Shown: positions 26,845-36,207, numbered from the stretch's first letter. The stretch is 64,000 nucleotides of DNA from Alistipes sp. CAG:435 (GCA_000433355.1 FR893161.1:1-64000), one strand, 5' to 3'. The notes: generated by a model from the letters alone, not told the origin. Program-made: numbers and translations.

Positions 26845-29800
26845 CTATGGAAGTGGAGCGCTTACCGCATCCTTGATGGCTTGGAACACATATTTCTTGC
26901 CGCCCAATTCACAGGAAGCCACATAAGGGTTAGATTCATCATAGACAAACCTGCCTTTGACCTCACCGTAATACACATCATCGAATAAGAAGGTTCTTAT
27001 TGTTATGGAAAACTTGTCATAGACATTTCTTATAGTGAAAGGTTCCTTCTTGGCTTTCTGGATGACACCGTTCTTTACCGAGAAACAAATAGGGACATTA
27101 TTGTTGATGTTCACCCCGCCCAGTTGGCCTGAGTTGGAAAACACAGTCACATATTCAACATCCTTGGTCTGTTTGAGGTCCTCAAGATAACTCAACAACG
27201 TGCCGTATCTCTTGAACCGGAAGGTATCTGTAGAGGCATCATAATAGCCGTCACGCAGATAGACATGGCCAAAAGTCGAGTAATCGAACGCGAACGTGAA
27301 TGATGTTTGGCCAAGTATAAGCTCGTAATTGGTCATGTTGACAGGAACTTTCGTCGTTCCGTCATCGGAAAGGACAAGTTTCCCGTTATAACTCGTGAAC
27401 TGTTCGTCATCCGTTCCGCCTTTTAAGCCTTCTATATTCAGGTCACCGACACTGCAATATTCAGGTATTATGGTTTTCGTGGAAGACTTGGTCTGCAAGC
27501 CATAGTCAGGCGATGGTTCGCGATAGTAGATTGACTCTCCATAACCTTTCTCTGTAGGCATGTAATTTACATCCACGACAAGAGGAGACCCGCCATCACC
27601 ATAGGTCAGCGCTTCCGTCACTGTGCTTTCAACAGTTCCCAACGATCTTTCCCAGGAGTTCTCCACCCCGATGTTGTCTATTTTCATGAAATGGTCTCCA
27701 TAAATGAAATCGTTCGGAGAAATACCGCTCCAGGCAAACTCAACCTTGCGGAATCTGTTGATATCACCCAAACTTCTATACATAAAATAGCCGGCTCCGT
27801 CTTTGGATTCAGGGAATTTCACCCCTCCCCATTCCTTCTCGGACTGACCTTCCACAATTCTTGTAATCTCATAATCAGCGGTCACCGTAGTCATCTCCCA
27901 AGAGGAGCCTGTCATTCTGACACTAACGTCAACCTTGTACGGCACGCCACATGTCGCAGCGATTTTTCCGGCATCCGTGATTGTCTTGCCCCCGAATGAG
28001 AAACTTGTCGGTTTGGTTCTGGCGGACAGATCTGACATTGACGGAGATCCTGATCGCCAATCCGGCAATTCATTCCGAGTCAGATATATGTACCCCCGGC
28101 TGTCGGATGTCTTGCTGAAGGAATTTCCAGTCTGATCCTTGAACTCCACCTTGCAATTTGGTATCGCAACAGGTCCCGGGCCAGAGACTATCAAGGCGCA
28201 GCCACCAGAATATGGATTTACATATTCATAGGTCGTGTCTTTCTTCTCTCCCGTCGAATTGACTTTCGCCAAAGACCTTACAGGAGCGACATTGTACTTG
28301 CTCCAGTCAACCTCCTCCACATAAAGAGTGTCGACAACCGACATCATGGTGCCGGACTCACCATCGCTGCCTCTCAGGTACTTGAAAAAGTCATAGATGG
28401 ATACCGCTGTTCTCGGCCACTTAGGGTACATATCAATATCGTACACTCCGTTGCCCGGATTATCCAGTCCTTCTTCACTGAGTACCAGCTCCTTCCATAA
28501 ATCGTATGCGGATTTTCCATTAGCACCGTCACTGCCGTCCTTGCCATCGGTACCGTCTTTTCCGTCAGCGCCGTCCTTACCATCAGCGCCGTCCTTACCG
28601 TCGATACCGTCGCGACCGTCAGCCCCATCTTTACCATCGACACCATCACGACCATCGGCGCCATCTTTTCCGTCAGTGCCATTTTTACCATCGACACCGT
28701 CACGACCGTCAGTGCCATCCTTGCCATTAGCGCCAGAGGCTCCGCTTAGATATTCATAGAAATCAGCTATGGACGTCTTGGAAGGATCCCACTTTGTCCC
28801 TGGATTCTTAGGATCCTCCAATCCAGATGGAGACTGAACATCTGTCACCCAAAGTTCATAGGCAGACTTACCTGCCGAACCATCGGCTCCGTCTTTGCCA
28901 TCCGCGCCATTCTTTCCATCAACGCCGTCTTTACCGTCCTTGCCATCGGCACCATCTTTGCCGTCTTTACCATCGGCTCCGTCTTTGCCGTCAATGCCAT
29001 CTTTGCCATCGGCACCATCCTTTCCGTCAACACCGTCTTTACCATCCTTGCCGTCAGCGCCATCCTTTCCGTCAAGGCCATCTTTTCCGTCCTTGCCGTT
29101 TACGCCATCCTTACCATCGGCACCTGTGTCACCTTTTGGTCCCTGGGCCTTGACACCAGTGTCAACACTGCCTATCCACCAATTTCCGTTAGATCCGACA
29201 TAAGGCGTATCACCATCCCTGCCGTCAGCACCATCCTTACCATCGATGCCATCTTTACCGTCCTTGCCATCGGAGCCATCCTTTCCATCAACGCCATCTT
29301 TGCCATCGCGACCTTTGGCAGCAATGTGAGTAAAAATAGTGTCACGGGTTTCCTTATTAACGATGATCCATTCGCCGGTCTTTGGGTCGATCTCCGGTGT
29401 CAGGCCATTCTTGCCGTTCAGACCATCGGCTCCATCTTTGCCGTCCTTACCGTCCGCGCCATCCTTGCCATCAACACCATCTTTGCCGTCCGCGCCATCT
29501 TTACCATCGGCTCCATCCTTTCCATTGGCGCCGTCTTTGCCATCAGCGCCGGTATCACCCTTATCGCCCTTGGCACCAGCCTTGCCAGTCAAATATTGGA
29601 AGAATTTCTGAATGGAAAGATCGTCCAATGTGATTTCATTTCCGTTCGGATCAACCACTTTGCCTCCGGCGGCAATCGTTTCTTGAACGTATCTTTTCCA
29701 CATTTCGTACGCGCTCTGGCCGTCAACTCCATTTTTGCCGGAAAGACCGGTATCGCCCTTATCACCTTTATCACCTTTATCGCCTTTGTCTCCTTTATCA

Positions 29801-30399
29801 CCCTTATCACCTTTGGCTCCAGTATCTCCTTTATCACCCTTATCACCTTTATCTCCGGTATCACCTTTGTCGCCCTTGTCACCTTTGGCTTTGATTCCGG
29901 TGTCATGATCTCCAATCCACCAGTTTCCATCCTTGATATATGGGATAAGTCCATCCGCGCCATCGTTTCCCGTAAGGAACCAATAGAAATCCACCATCGA
30001 TGTCTTGGTTTTATCCCATTGACTTCCAGGATTGTGAGGATCATCGATTCCGGTAGCGACATATTCCTTCCAAAGTTCGTAGGCGGATTTGCCGTTCGCG
30101 CCGTCAACACCATCGGCACCATCCTTGCCATCTTTGCCGTCCTTACCGTCAACGCCATCCTTGCCTTTAAGATAAAGGAAAAAATGACTAATGTCAACAG
30201 AGCCGGTATAGTCAATCTGCTTTTCCTGTACCGCCTTGACCCATAGTTCATAAGCCGACAATCCGTCTTTACCGGCAACACCCTGGATTCCTTGTTCTCC
30301 ACGTGGTCCGACCGGCATGGTCACCTCCAGTGAATTGCAGGAAGCCAACATCGACACCCCAATGAGCGCCATGATCAATGATCTAAAATGATTTTTCAT
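26845..30399 (-). CDS. Collagen-like triple-helix repeat lipoprotein
   Basis: 1184 residues. Lipoprotein signal peptide with lipobox LASC (Cys21). Then about six Gly-X-Y tracts, roughly 110 triplets in all, rich in GKD, GAD and GDK, which favours triple helices stabilised by Lys-Asp pairs. The tracts are separated by five copies of a 35-55 residue module beginning G-x-SAY(E/D)-(L/M)-W and ending (F/Y)-x-(Y/F)-L-x-G, two copies of a GNWWIG..DTG module and one TPEIDPKTGEW module. The C-terminal 490 residues are beta-rich with a carboxypeptidase-regulatory-like segment (VEFKDQTGNSFSKTSDSRG). Probably a surface filament anchored by lipid. Last gene of an operon with OmpA (13 nt) and a DUF4493 lipoprotein. 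Confidence 0.9.
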   Translation of the reverse strand: MKNHFRSLIMALIGVSMLASCNSLEVTMPVGPRGEQGIQGVAGKDGLSAYELWVKAVQEKQIDYTGSVDISHFFLYLKGKDGVDGKDGKDGKDGADGVDGANGKSAYELWKEYVATGIDDPHNPGSQWDKTKTSMVDFYWFLTGNDGADGLIPYIKDGNWWIGDHDTGIKAKGDKGDKGDTGDKGDKGDKGDTGAKGDKGDKGDKGDKGDKGDKGDTGLSGKNGVDGQSAYEMWKRYVQETIAAGGKVVDPNGNEITLDDLSIQKFFQYLTGKAGAKGDKGDTGADGKDGANGKDGADGKDGADGKDGVDGKDGADGKDGKDGADGLNGKNGLTPEIDPKTGEWIIVNKETRDTIFTHIAAKGRDGKDGVDGKDGSDGKDGKDGIDGKDGADGRDGDTPYVGSNGNWWIGSVDTGVKAQGPKGDTGADGKDGVNGKDGKDGLDGKDGADGKDGKDGVDGKDGADGKDGIDGKDGADGKDGKDGADGKDGKDGVDGKNGADGKDGADGSAGKSAYELWVTDVQSPSGLEDPKNPGTKWDPSKTSIADFYEYLSGASGANGKDGTDGRDGVDGKNGTDGKDGADGRDGVDGKDGADGRDGIDGKDGADGKDGADGKDGTDGKDGSDGANGKSAYDLWKELVLSEEGLDNPGNGVYDIDMYPKWPRTAVSIYDFFKYLRGSDGESGTMMSVVDTLYVEEVDWSKYNVAPVRSLAKVNSTGEKKDTTYEYVNPYSGGCALIVSGPGPVAIPNCKVEFKDQTGNSFSKTSDSRGYIYLTRNELPDWRSGSPSMSDLSARTKPTSFSFGGKTITDAGKIAATCGVPYKVDVSVRMTGSSWEMTTVTADYEITRIVEGQSEKEWGGVKFPESKDGAGYFMYRSLGDINRFRKVEFAWSGISPNDFIYGDHFMKIDNIGVENSWERSLGTVESTVTEALTYGDGGSPLVVDVNYMPTEKGYGESIYYREPSPDYGLQTKSSTKTIIPEYCSVGDLNIEGLKGGTDDEQFTSYNGKLVLSDDGTTKVPVNMTNYELILGQTSFTFAFDYSTFGHVYLRDGYYDASTDTFRFKRYGTLLSYLEDLKQTKDVEYVTVFSNSGQLGGVNINNNVPICFSVKNGVIQKAKKEPFTIRNVYDKFSITIRTFLFDDVYYGEVKGRFVYDESNPYVASCELGGKKYVFQAIKDAVSAPLP
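28520..29580. repeat. Coding tandem repeats of Gly-X-Y triplets
   Basis: Imperfect 9- and 18-nt repeats of the GCCGTCTTTGCCATC type encode the collagen-like tracts on the minus strand; similar shorter blocks lie at 29755-29890 and 30100-30170. Codons vary at third positions, so the protein repeat is kept while the DNA is diversified. Confidence 0.8.
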
Positions 30400-30412
30400 A
30401 AATGAATATGAT

Positions 30413-31624
30413 TTATTGTTGGTTAAGATAATTCCACAGTGATTCTGACGTCACCCTTTCAATAACGACCTTACGGTCTCCTCTTCGCTGTTCGTCCGAA
30501 GCCGATTCCGGGACAAGAGCCACTCGCTTGCCAAAGCCTCTGTAACAAAGCCTGGACGTCGGTATTCCTCTCAGCAGAAGCGCTTCATAGACCGCCTTGG
30601 CACGGGCACGTGAAAGTTCCTCATTGTATTCCACAGTTCCCTTGGCGTCAGTATAGCCGGCGACAAGGAAACGTGTATCCGGAAATCGCGCCAAAGTGTT
30701 AGCTATCCCATCCAGAGTAAACTGGGAATCAGCCGTGATCGTGGCTTTGTCGAAATCAAAGTTCACATTGTCCATCATTTCAGCCAAAGTCTTCTCTGAA
30801 GGAATTTCCTTGATGACCTCGCGGATAACCTCGACCGGGACCTCACGGACAACTTCCCTCTCAATGACATTTTGAGGATAGAGTCCCGCATATTCATCGA
30901 GATGCTTAGAAATGTAACGGTCCGCCACAGACTTGTTCTTGTCCTGTCCTCCCAACCTCAGCACTATTCCGGCGGAGGCTTGGGCGAAATTGATGCCGTC
31001 GGTACCAAGCGAGTGATTGTACTGCCCTTGAATATGCACTCCCACCCTATCGCTCATCCAGCCGATCACACCGATGCCGGCGGACAAAGGGAAAAATGTG
31101 TCTGAATCAAAGGTATATCCTTTATTCCAAGCATCCTCAGCCCGCCATAAGGCCTCCTTTGTGACATCTCCCTTGAACTGTCCGAAATAGGAAGTCGGAA
31201 AATTTTTGTGGTAATAGTTGACACCTAACCTGAGATATGGTTGGATCCAGCCGCTTCTTACAAACGGGCGGAACTGTATTCCCGGACTGACCATCAATGA
31301 ATATCCCTGCCGTTGGCTTTCGGATTCATAGTATTTTGCAAATCCTAAGGTTCCCTGCAGATCGGCATATAGCCATTTCTTCAGTTCGACAGCCGAGTAG
31401 AGTTCGACTCCGCCATACAGCATCTTCTCATCAAGGTTGAAGATATAATCTCCACCTGAGGTCTGATGAAAGTTTGACACGGTCGTTCTCGTGACGTTCA
31501 TTGCAGCCCCGCCAAGGCCGAACTCCCAGGCTCTTGGCACTGTCTTGCTTTGCGAATGTCCAGCCAATGGACAAAGCAGCGCCAGCACGATGGCGGACGC
31601 CATCCTGTTCAGTTTGATTTTCAT
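30413..31624 (-). CDS. OmpA-family outer membrane protein
   Basis: 403 residues. Signal peptide (about 1-24, ends GHSQ), an N-terminal beta-barrel of about 200 residues (alternating aromatic strands such as VGVHIQGQYNHSLG), a linker with EVVREVPVEVIREVIKEIP, and a C-terminal OmpA domain with LARFPDTRFLVAGYTDAKG and NEELSRARAKAVYEALL for peptidoglycan binding. Second gene of the collagen operon, 24 nt after the lipoprotein gene. It may tether the collagen-like filament to the cell wall or serve in its export. Confidence 0.9.
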   Translation of the reverse strand: MKIKLNRMASAIVLALLCPLAGHSQSKTVPRAWEFGLGGAAMNVTRTTVSNFHQTSGGDYIFNLDEKMLYGGVELYSAVELKKWLYADLQGTLGFAKYYESESQRQGYSLMVSPGIQFRPFVRSGWIQPYLRLGVNYYHKNFPTSYFGQFKGDVTKEALWRAEDAWNKGYTFDSDTFFPLSAGIGVIGWMSDRVGVHIQGQYNHSLGTDGINFAQASAGIVLRLGGQDKNKSVADRYISKHLDEYAGLYPQNVIEREVVREVPVEVIREVIKEIPSEKTLAEMMDNVNFDFDKATITADSQFTLDGIANTLARFPDTRFLVAGYTDAKGTVEYNEELSRARAKAVYEALLLRGIPTSRLCYRGFGKRVALVPESASDEQRRGDRKVVIERVTSESLWNYLNQQ

Positions 31625-31648
31625 AAAAGATAATTATTTGGTTAACAG

Positions 31649-32752
31649 TTACTTCAGAACATATTCAGTTATATTCTCAATGCCAGGAATGCCAAAATAA
31701 GCCGCGATCAAGTCTCCCTTTAGATAGATTTTCCGTCCTATGAGTCCAGGGTTGTCAGCCAGATTGATTTCGGTACGTATGTCACCTTTCGGCAATTTGA
31801 CAGACATGCACGAACTTTTTGACGTGACTGAAGAACGAGAAGCTATCGCCAAACATGTCATGGAGGTGAACGGTGGTGTGAAAGAAATTCCTTCCTTTGC
31901 CGATGACAGATCACCACCCACAATGTAGCCGCAAACCCAGACACTTTTCTCTCCGATGTGCTCCTTAGCCTGCGCCACACTGTACGCCGTGGACACGGTA
32001 GTACCCGGATCCGCACCTTGGCCGGAACCGATCTCGTAGTCATAACTGCTCCAGACCCGGCTTGTGTCCACTGTAATGGAAATGCCATTACCGGCATCAG
32101 GCTTTGGAGGCTCGATGGCAGGGCAGGATATGCCCAATGTCAGAACCTCACACGCCTCAAGATAGCGTGTCAGCAGAATCTTTGAGGTAGTGCCGTCATC
32201 CAGAGAAACGGAGACGTTTCCGGCCTTGAAATAACCTATGCGGTTTTCTGTCTGAGAGTACTTGAGGTTTCCCTCCGCTGACGATACGGTCACGGAACCA
32301 TTCGGGTATGTCGCGCCGAATTCGGAATCCAGCCTCATCCTAAGGCCGGAATTGAGTTGCGTACAGTTAAGGCGGGCTTTAGTGCTTGCCCCCGACTGAA
32401 CCACGACAACCTGTTCGTCTCCGAACTGCGGAGCGGAAAACTCTGGCTTTTCGAAAACCCTTGACACGGCCTTGACGGTATAACTACCTGGATTAACAAG
32501 CATTGACTCCGGGGAATCGCCATACGCTCCTTCATAGAGTACATCTCCGGCCGAATTTTTCACTGTAAGAATGAATGCGTCGGTGTCAGGCAGATCAACA
32601 GTCGCCCTGGTGAGCATTCTTTGCGAGAAATTCCAACTCAACGTGCCTTGGGCGGTTTCGGAAGGAATCTTGTTGCACGAAAACATAACGGCGGCCAATG
32701 CCATCATCCCGACCGACGCGGTCCTGGAAAGGATTCTGAGAGAACTCTTCAT
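31649..32752 (-). CDS. DUF4493-type surface lipoprotein
   Basis: 367 residues. Lipobox MFSC at about 26. The first 230 residues follow the DUF4493 pattern (TDAFILTVKNSAGDVLYEGAYG..., NPGSYTVKAVS, CTQLNSGLRMRLD) seen in Bacteroidetes surface lipoproteins; the last 130 (YSVAQAKEHIGEKSVWVCGYIVGG) look like a DUF6359 OB-fold-like domain. First gene of the operon with OmpA and the collagen-like protein. Role unknown, probably surface assembly or ligand binding. Confidence 0.8.
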   Translation of the reverse strand: MKSSLRILSRTASVGMMALAAVMFSCNKIPSETAQGTLSWNFSQRMLTRATVDLPDTDAFILTVKNSAGDVLYEGAYGDSPESMLVNPGSYTVKAVSRVFEKPEFSAPQFGDEQVVVVQSGASTKARLNCTQLNSGLRMRLDSEFGATYPNGSVTVSSAEGNLKYSQTENRIGYFKAGNVSVSLDDGTTSKILLTRYLEACEVLTLGISCPAIEPPKPDAGNGISITVDTSRVWSSYDYEIGSGQGADPGTTVSTAYSVAQAKEHIGEKSVWVCGYIVGGDLSSAKEGISFTPPFTSMTCLAIASRSSVTSKSSCMSVKLPKGDIRTEINLADNPGLIGRKIYLKGDLIAAYFGIPGIENITEYVLK

Positions 32753-32794
32753 AGTTGAAAAAATTTAACAGTCCGCACCGTTGCGGGCCGTCTG

Positions 32795-32802
32795 CAAAAG
32801 TA
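32795..32802 (-). promoter_or_regulatory. -7 box for the collagen operon
   Basis: TACTTTTG on the minus strand, 42 nt before the DUF4493 ATG. A second match, TATATTTG at 32955-32962, could be an upstream promoter. Confidence 0.6.
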
Positions 32803-32841
32803 TGGTGACTAAACGTAAATAATGAAAAGAAACAAAAAATG

Positions 32842-32881
32842 TTTTCTATAAAAAACGTAAATTTCTGTTTTTTATAGAAAA
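32842..32881. promoter_or_regulatory. Perfect 15-bp inverted repeat upstream of collagen operon
   Basis: TTTTCTATAAAAAAC (32842-32856) and GTTTTTTATAGAAAA (32867-32881), 10-nt spacer. It lies 40 nt upstream of the -7 box, a fit place for an activator site or an invertible/regulatory hairpin. No gene within 32753-33084. Confidence 0.5.
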
Positions 32882-33084
32882 TTCACGGGGCAAGCGCATT
32901 CACTGCGTTCACCCCGCTACTTAACCTAAACTTAAACTATGAAAAACTTCACGTCAAATATACAAATTCTTTTAAACAAAACAACTATCTGAAACGATTT
33001 TTATGCTGTTTTTGTTTATCTTAGGCAAAATTCGCCAAAAATTGCCTTTCTGAGCGTCAAAAAGCCACGGATCAGAGGTGAAAA

Positions 33085-33603
33085 TCACTTCGCCTCACGC
33101 ACGACCTCAAGAAGATCTCTCACCACTTTTTGAGCCTTGGCACTTGGCCGCAAAGCAAGAATAACAATGGCAACGACAAAAACACTACCAAAAAGAACCG
33201 TGAATATTCCAGCAACCCCGTCGATGCTGAATATTCCCAAGGCAATGAATATCACAGCAAGCAGCAGCGTCACAAGAACCTTCCCTTTCCGGTTCTTGTT
33301 TCCTTCCTTGACACAAAGCGCATAGCGTCTGGTCTCCTCACCGTCAGCATTTGTTCCCACAAGACCGGCATCCTCCAGCCGGCAGGAAATGGCCCGCCAA
33401 CGCAGAGGCGTTGACCAGTCCACAAAAAGGTCACACTCTCCCGTCGTGTCAGGAAGTTCATCCGGTGATATCTCGTTGGCCCTTTTGACCTTACCAAGTT
33501 TCGTCAACTCCGCTTTGATGCCCCCCAGCACCGTCCCGAACGGCTTCTCGCTCGTGAACAGCACCATTCCCGCATCCATCATCTGTACTTTCTTGTCAAT
33601 CAT
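33085..33603 (-). CDS. Two-helix membrane protein, unknown function
   Basis: 172 residues from ATG 33603 (the frame is open further upstream into nqrF, but that part is antisense-like to nothing conserved). Cytoplasmic N-terminal domain of about 110 residues (DLFVDWSTPLRWRAISCRLEDAGLV) resembles a small winged or HTH-like fold but is not recognised; then two membrane helices (about 112-150) and a short tail. A -7 box ends 3 nt before the ATG, so it would be leaderless. Separate from nqr, 64 nt downstream of nqrF. Confidence 0.55.
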   Translation of the reverse strand: MIDKKVQMMDAGMVLFTSEKPFGTVLGGIKAELTKLGKVKRANEISPDELPDTTGECDLFVDWSTPLRWRAISCRLEDAGLVGTNADGEETRRYALCVKEGNKNRKGKVLVTLLLAVIFIALGIFSIDGVAGIFTVLFGSVFVVAIVILALRPSAKAQKVVRDLLEVVREAK

Positions 33604-33606
33604 ACC

Positions 33607-33614
33607 GCAAATGT
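33607..33614 (-). promoter_or_regulatory. -7 box for the two-helix membrane protein
   Basis: TACATTTG on the minus strand; only 3 nt separate it from the ATG at 33603. Confidence 0.5.
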
Positions 33615-33667
33615 ACAAAAAAAGACTGGTCCAAGCGGGCCAGTCCTCAATAAATATCACGTCTCGA

Positions 33668-34936
33668 TTACGAGAAGTTATCGTACAGAATGCTCTCAGG
33701 CTGCACTCCAAGGCTGTCAAGCAGTTTGTTGACGGAAGCGACCATCATAGGAGGTCCGCACATAAAGTACTTGATGTCCTCCGGAGTGTCGTGGTCCTTG
33801 AGATAGGTCTCGTACATCACATTGTGAACGAAACCTGCCGTGTACTTGACTCCAGCGGCGTCAGCTGCCGGATCAGGACGGTCAAGGGCCAGATGGAAGT
33901 GGAAGTTAGGGAACTCCTTCTCGATCTCGGCGTAGTCCTCAAGGTAGAATGCCTCGACAAGGCTGCGCGCTCCATAGAAGAAGTGTACCTCACGCTTTGT
34001 TTTGAGAGTCTTGAACAGGTGCATGATATGGCTTCTCAAAGGAGCCATACCGGCGCCACCACCCACGAAGATATATTCCTGAGAATCAGGATCGTTCTTA
34101 GGAAGAAGGAACTCACCGAACGGACCGGAGATCCAAACCTTGTCGCCCGGCTTGCGGGTGAAGACATAGGATGAACCGACTCCCGGAGGAACAGGCAGCA
34201 TCTTGAAAACGCCCTTAGGCTGGCTCCTGTCAAACGGAGGAGTGGCGATACGGACGTTCAGTTTGATGATGTCGCCCTCCGCAGGGTAAGAGGCCATAGA
34301 GTAAGCCCTGATCGTAGGCACCTCGTTCTTCGTCTTGATGCCGAAGAAACCGTACTTCTCCCAGTCGGCCTTGTAGATGTCATCGACATCAATCGTCGAG
34401 AAATCAAGGTCGTAGGCAGGGATGTCGATCTGGATGTACTCACCGGACTTGAAGTCAAGATGAACTCCCTCAGGAAGTTTAACCGTGAACTCCTTGATGA
34501 AGGTGGCCACGTTCTTGTTGGAGATGACCTCGCACTCAAGTTTCTGAACGCTGAGCGTTGACTCAGGAACCTGGATCTTGATGTTCTCCTTTACCTTTAC
34601 CTGGCAACCGAGCCTGTAGCCGTCCTTGATCTGCTTGCGGCTGAAGAAGCCGGTCTCGGTAGGAAGGATGGTTCCGCCGCCTTCAAGCACCTGAACCTTG
34701 CACTGACCGCAGTTCGCCTTTCCACCGCAAGCGGAAGGAAGGAAAATCTTCTGGTCGGCGAGAGTGTGCAGAAGGTCGCTTCCCTGAGGAACGTCAAGAA
34801 CCTTCTTTCCGTCGTTGATGTCGATCTTGACAGTGCCGTCCGGAGTAAGTTTGATCTTCACATACAGAAGCAGAGCGACCAGAACCACGGTCACAACCAC
34901 AATTGTGATGATAGCTGAAATTACTGTTGAAAACAT
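33668..34936 (-). CDS. nqrF: Na+-translocating NADH:quinone reductase subunit F
   Basis: 422 residues. N-terminal membrane helix, then a 2Fe-2S ferredoxin domain with ACGGKANCGQC and the fourth Cys in RLGCQV, an FAD domain with RAYSMASYP, and an NADH-binding domain with GGGAGMAPLRSH; ends YDNFS. NADH entry subunit of the six-subunit sodium pump. Last gene of nqrABCDEF. Confidence 0.97.
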   Translation of the reverse strand: MFSTVISAIITIVVVTVVLVALLLYVKIKLTPDGTVKIDINDGKKVLDVPQGSDLLHTLADQKIFLPSACGGKANCGQCKVQVLEGGGTILPTETGFFSRKQIKDGYRLGCQVKVKENIKIQVPESTLSVQKLECEVISNKNVATFIKEFTVKLPEGVHLDFKSGEYIQIDIPAYDLDFSTIDVDDIYKADWEKYGFFGIKTKNEVPTIRAYSMASYPAEGDIIKLNVRIATPPFDRSQPKGVFKMLPVPPGVGSSYVFTRKPGDKVWISGPFGEFLLPKNDPDSQEYIFVGGGAGMAPLRSHIMHLFKTLKTKREVHFFYGARSLVEAFYLEDYAEIEKEFPNFHFHLALDRPDPAADAAGVKYTAGFVHNVMYETYLKDHDTPEDIKYFMCGPPMMVASVNKLLDSLGVQPESILYDNFS

Positions 34937-34952
34937 ATTCTCTGCCTCCTAA

Positions 34953-35549
34953 TTAGATTGTCAATCCCATAAAGGTCATAAAGGCCATAGCCATCAGACC
35001 AACGGTGATGAATGTGATACCGATGCCTCTGAGTCCGGCAGGAACCTTCGAGTAGGACATCTTCTCCCTGATCGCGGCGAGGGTCACGATGGCGAGGAAC
35101 CAGCCGATGCCGGAACCAAGAGCGTAAACCGAAGCCTCCCCGACATTCACGAAATCCTTGTTCTGCATAAAGAGCGAACCACCAAGGATGGCGCAGTTCA
35201 CGGCGATCAGAGGCAGATAGATTCCCAGTGATGAATATAGTGCCGGAGCGAATTTTTCCACGATCATCTCGACAAGCTGCGTGAAAGCTGCGATGACAGC
35301 AATGAATATGATGAAGCTGAGGAAACTCAGATCCACACCTTTTATCAATGCGTCAGGCGCCAGGACGTACTTGTTCAGAAGATAGTTGATCGGCAATGTC
35401 ACAAGAAGGACGAAAATAACAGCGACACCAAGACCGGAAGCAGTCTTCACATTTTTCGATACCGCCAGGTATGAGCACATACCAAGGAAGTACGCGAAAA
35501 TCATATTGTCAACGAATATTGACTTTACGAATAAGCTTAAATATTCCAT
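34953..35549 (-). CDS. nqrE: Na+-translocating NADH:quinone reductase subunit E
   Basis: 198 residues, six membrane helices; MEYLSLFVKSIFVDNMIFAYFLGMC start typical of NqrE/RnfA, with the conserved Cys of the first helical hairpin that shares an Fe-S cluster with NqrD. 16 nt upstream of nqrF. Confidence 0.96.
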   Translation of the reverse strand: MEYLSLFVKSIFVDNMIFAYFLGMCSYLAVSKNVKTASGLGVAVIFVLLVTLPINYLLNKYVLAPDALIKGVDLSFLSFIIFIAVIAAFTQLVEMIVEKFAPALYSSLGIYLPLIAVNCAILGGSLFMQNKDFVNVGEASVYALGSGIGWFLAIVTLAAIREKMSYSKVPAGLRGIGITFITVGLMAMAFMTFMGLTI

Positions 35550-35570
35550 AATCAGTACTTGTCTTTGTCG

Positions 35571-36191
35571 TTATTTTTCCTGAAGGTCCTTCTGGATGCT
35601 TCTCTGGATCCAGATGATGCAGCCGATGAGGATCAGCGCCATCGGAGGGAGGATCACGAGACCGTTGTTGACATAGCCGGCGGCGTAGAAGCTTTCAGGG
35701 ATTATCCTCAGACCGAACAATGTGCCGGATCCGAAGAGTTCACGGAAGAAAGCCACGACGATGAGGATGAGGCCGTAGCCGACACCGTTGGCGAGACCGT
35801 CAAGCAGTGAAGGGATCGGCTTGTTGCCGAGGGCGAAAGCCTCGATACGTCCCATCACGATACAGTTCGTGATGATAAGGCCGATGTACACGGACAATTG
35901 CTTGTCGATTCCGTAGGCGTAGGCCTTCAGGAACTGGTCGACAAGGATTACCATAAGAGCCACGACAACCAGCTGCACGATGATACGCACACGGTTAGGA
36001 ATGGTGTTTCTCATCATCGAGAGCACAAGGCTGGAAAGGCCTGTGACGATGGTCACGGAGAGGGCCATGACAAGCGCTCCCTTCATCTCGACCGTTACAG
36101 CGAGGGAGGAGCAGATACCCAGCACAAGGACAGTGATAGGGTTGCCCTTGAAAATCGGGTTAAGAATCGTTTCTTTGAGTTCTTTGTTCAT
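35571..36191 (-). CDS. nqrD: Na+-translocating NADH:quinone reductase subunit D
   Basis: 206 residues, six helices; homologous to NqrE/RnfE, with NPITVLVLGICSSLAVT carrying the conserved Cys. Lies 21 nt upstream of nqrE and 16 nt after nqrC. Forms part of the membrane core with NqrE. Confidence 0.96.
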   Translation of the reverse strand: MNKELKETILNPIFKGNPITVLVLGICSSLAVTVEMKGALVMALSVTIVTGLSSLVLSMMRNTIPNRVRIIVQLVVVALMVILVDQFLKAYAYGIDKQLSVYIGLIITNCIVMGRIEAFALGNKPIPSLLDGLANGVGYGLILIVVAFFRELFGSGTLFGLRIIPESFYAAGYVNNGLVILPPMALILIGCIIWIQRSIQKDLQEK

Positions 36192-36207
36192 ATTACTTCC
36201 TCCTTGA

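Noticed and set aside
28520..29580. Regularly spaced repeats as a CRISPR array
   Set aside because: The repeats are in-frame 9-nt units encoding Gly-X-Y without unique spacers.
28397..29611. Long plus-strand open frames rich in Ser-Leu-Pro across the collagen gene
   Set aside because: They are antisense shadows of Gly-X-Y repeats; the minus-strand frame has a signal peptide, lipobox and modular domains.
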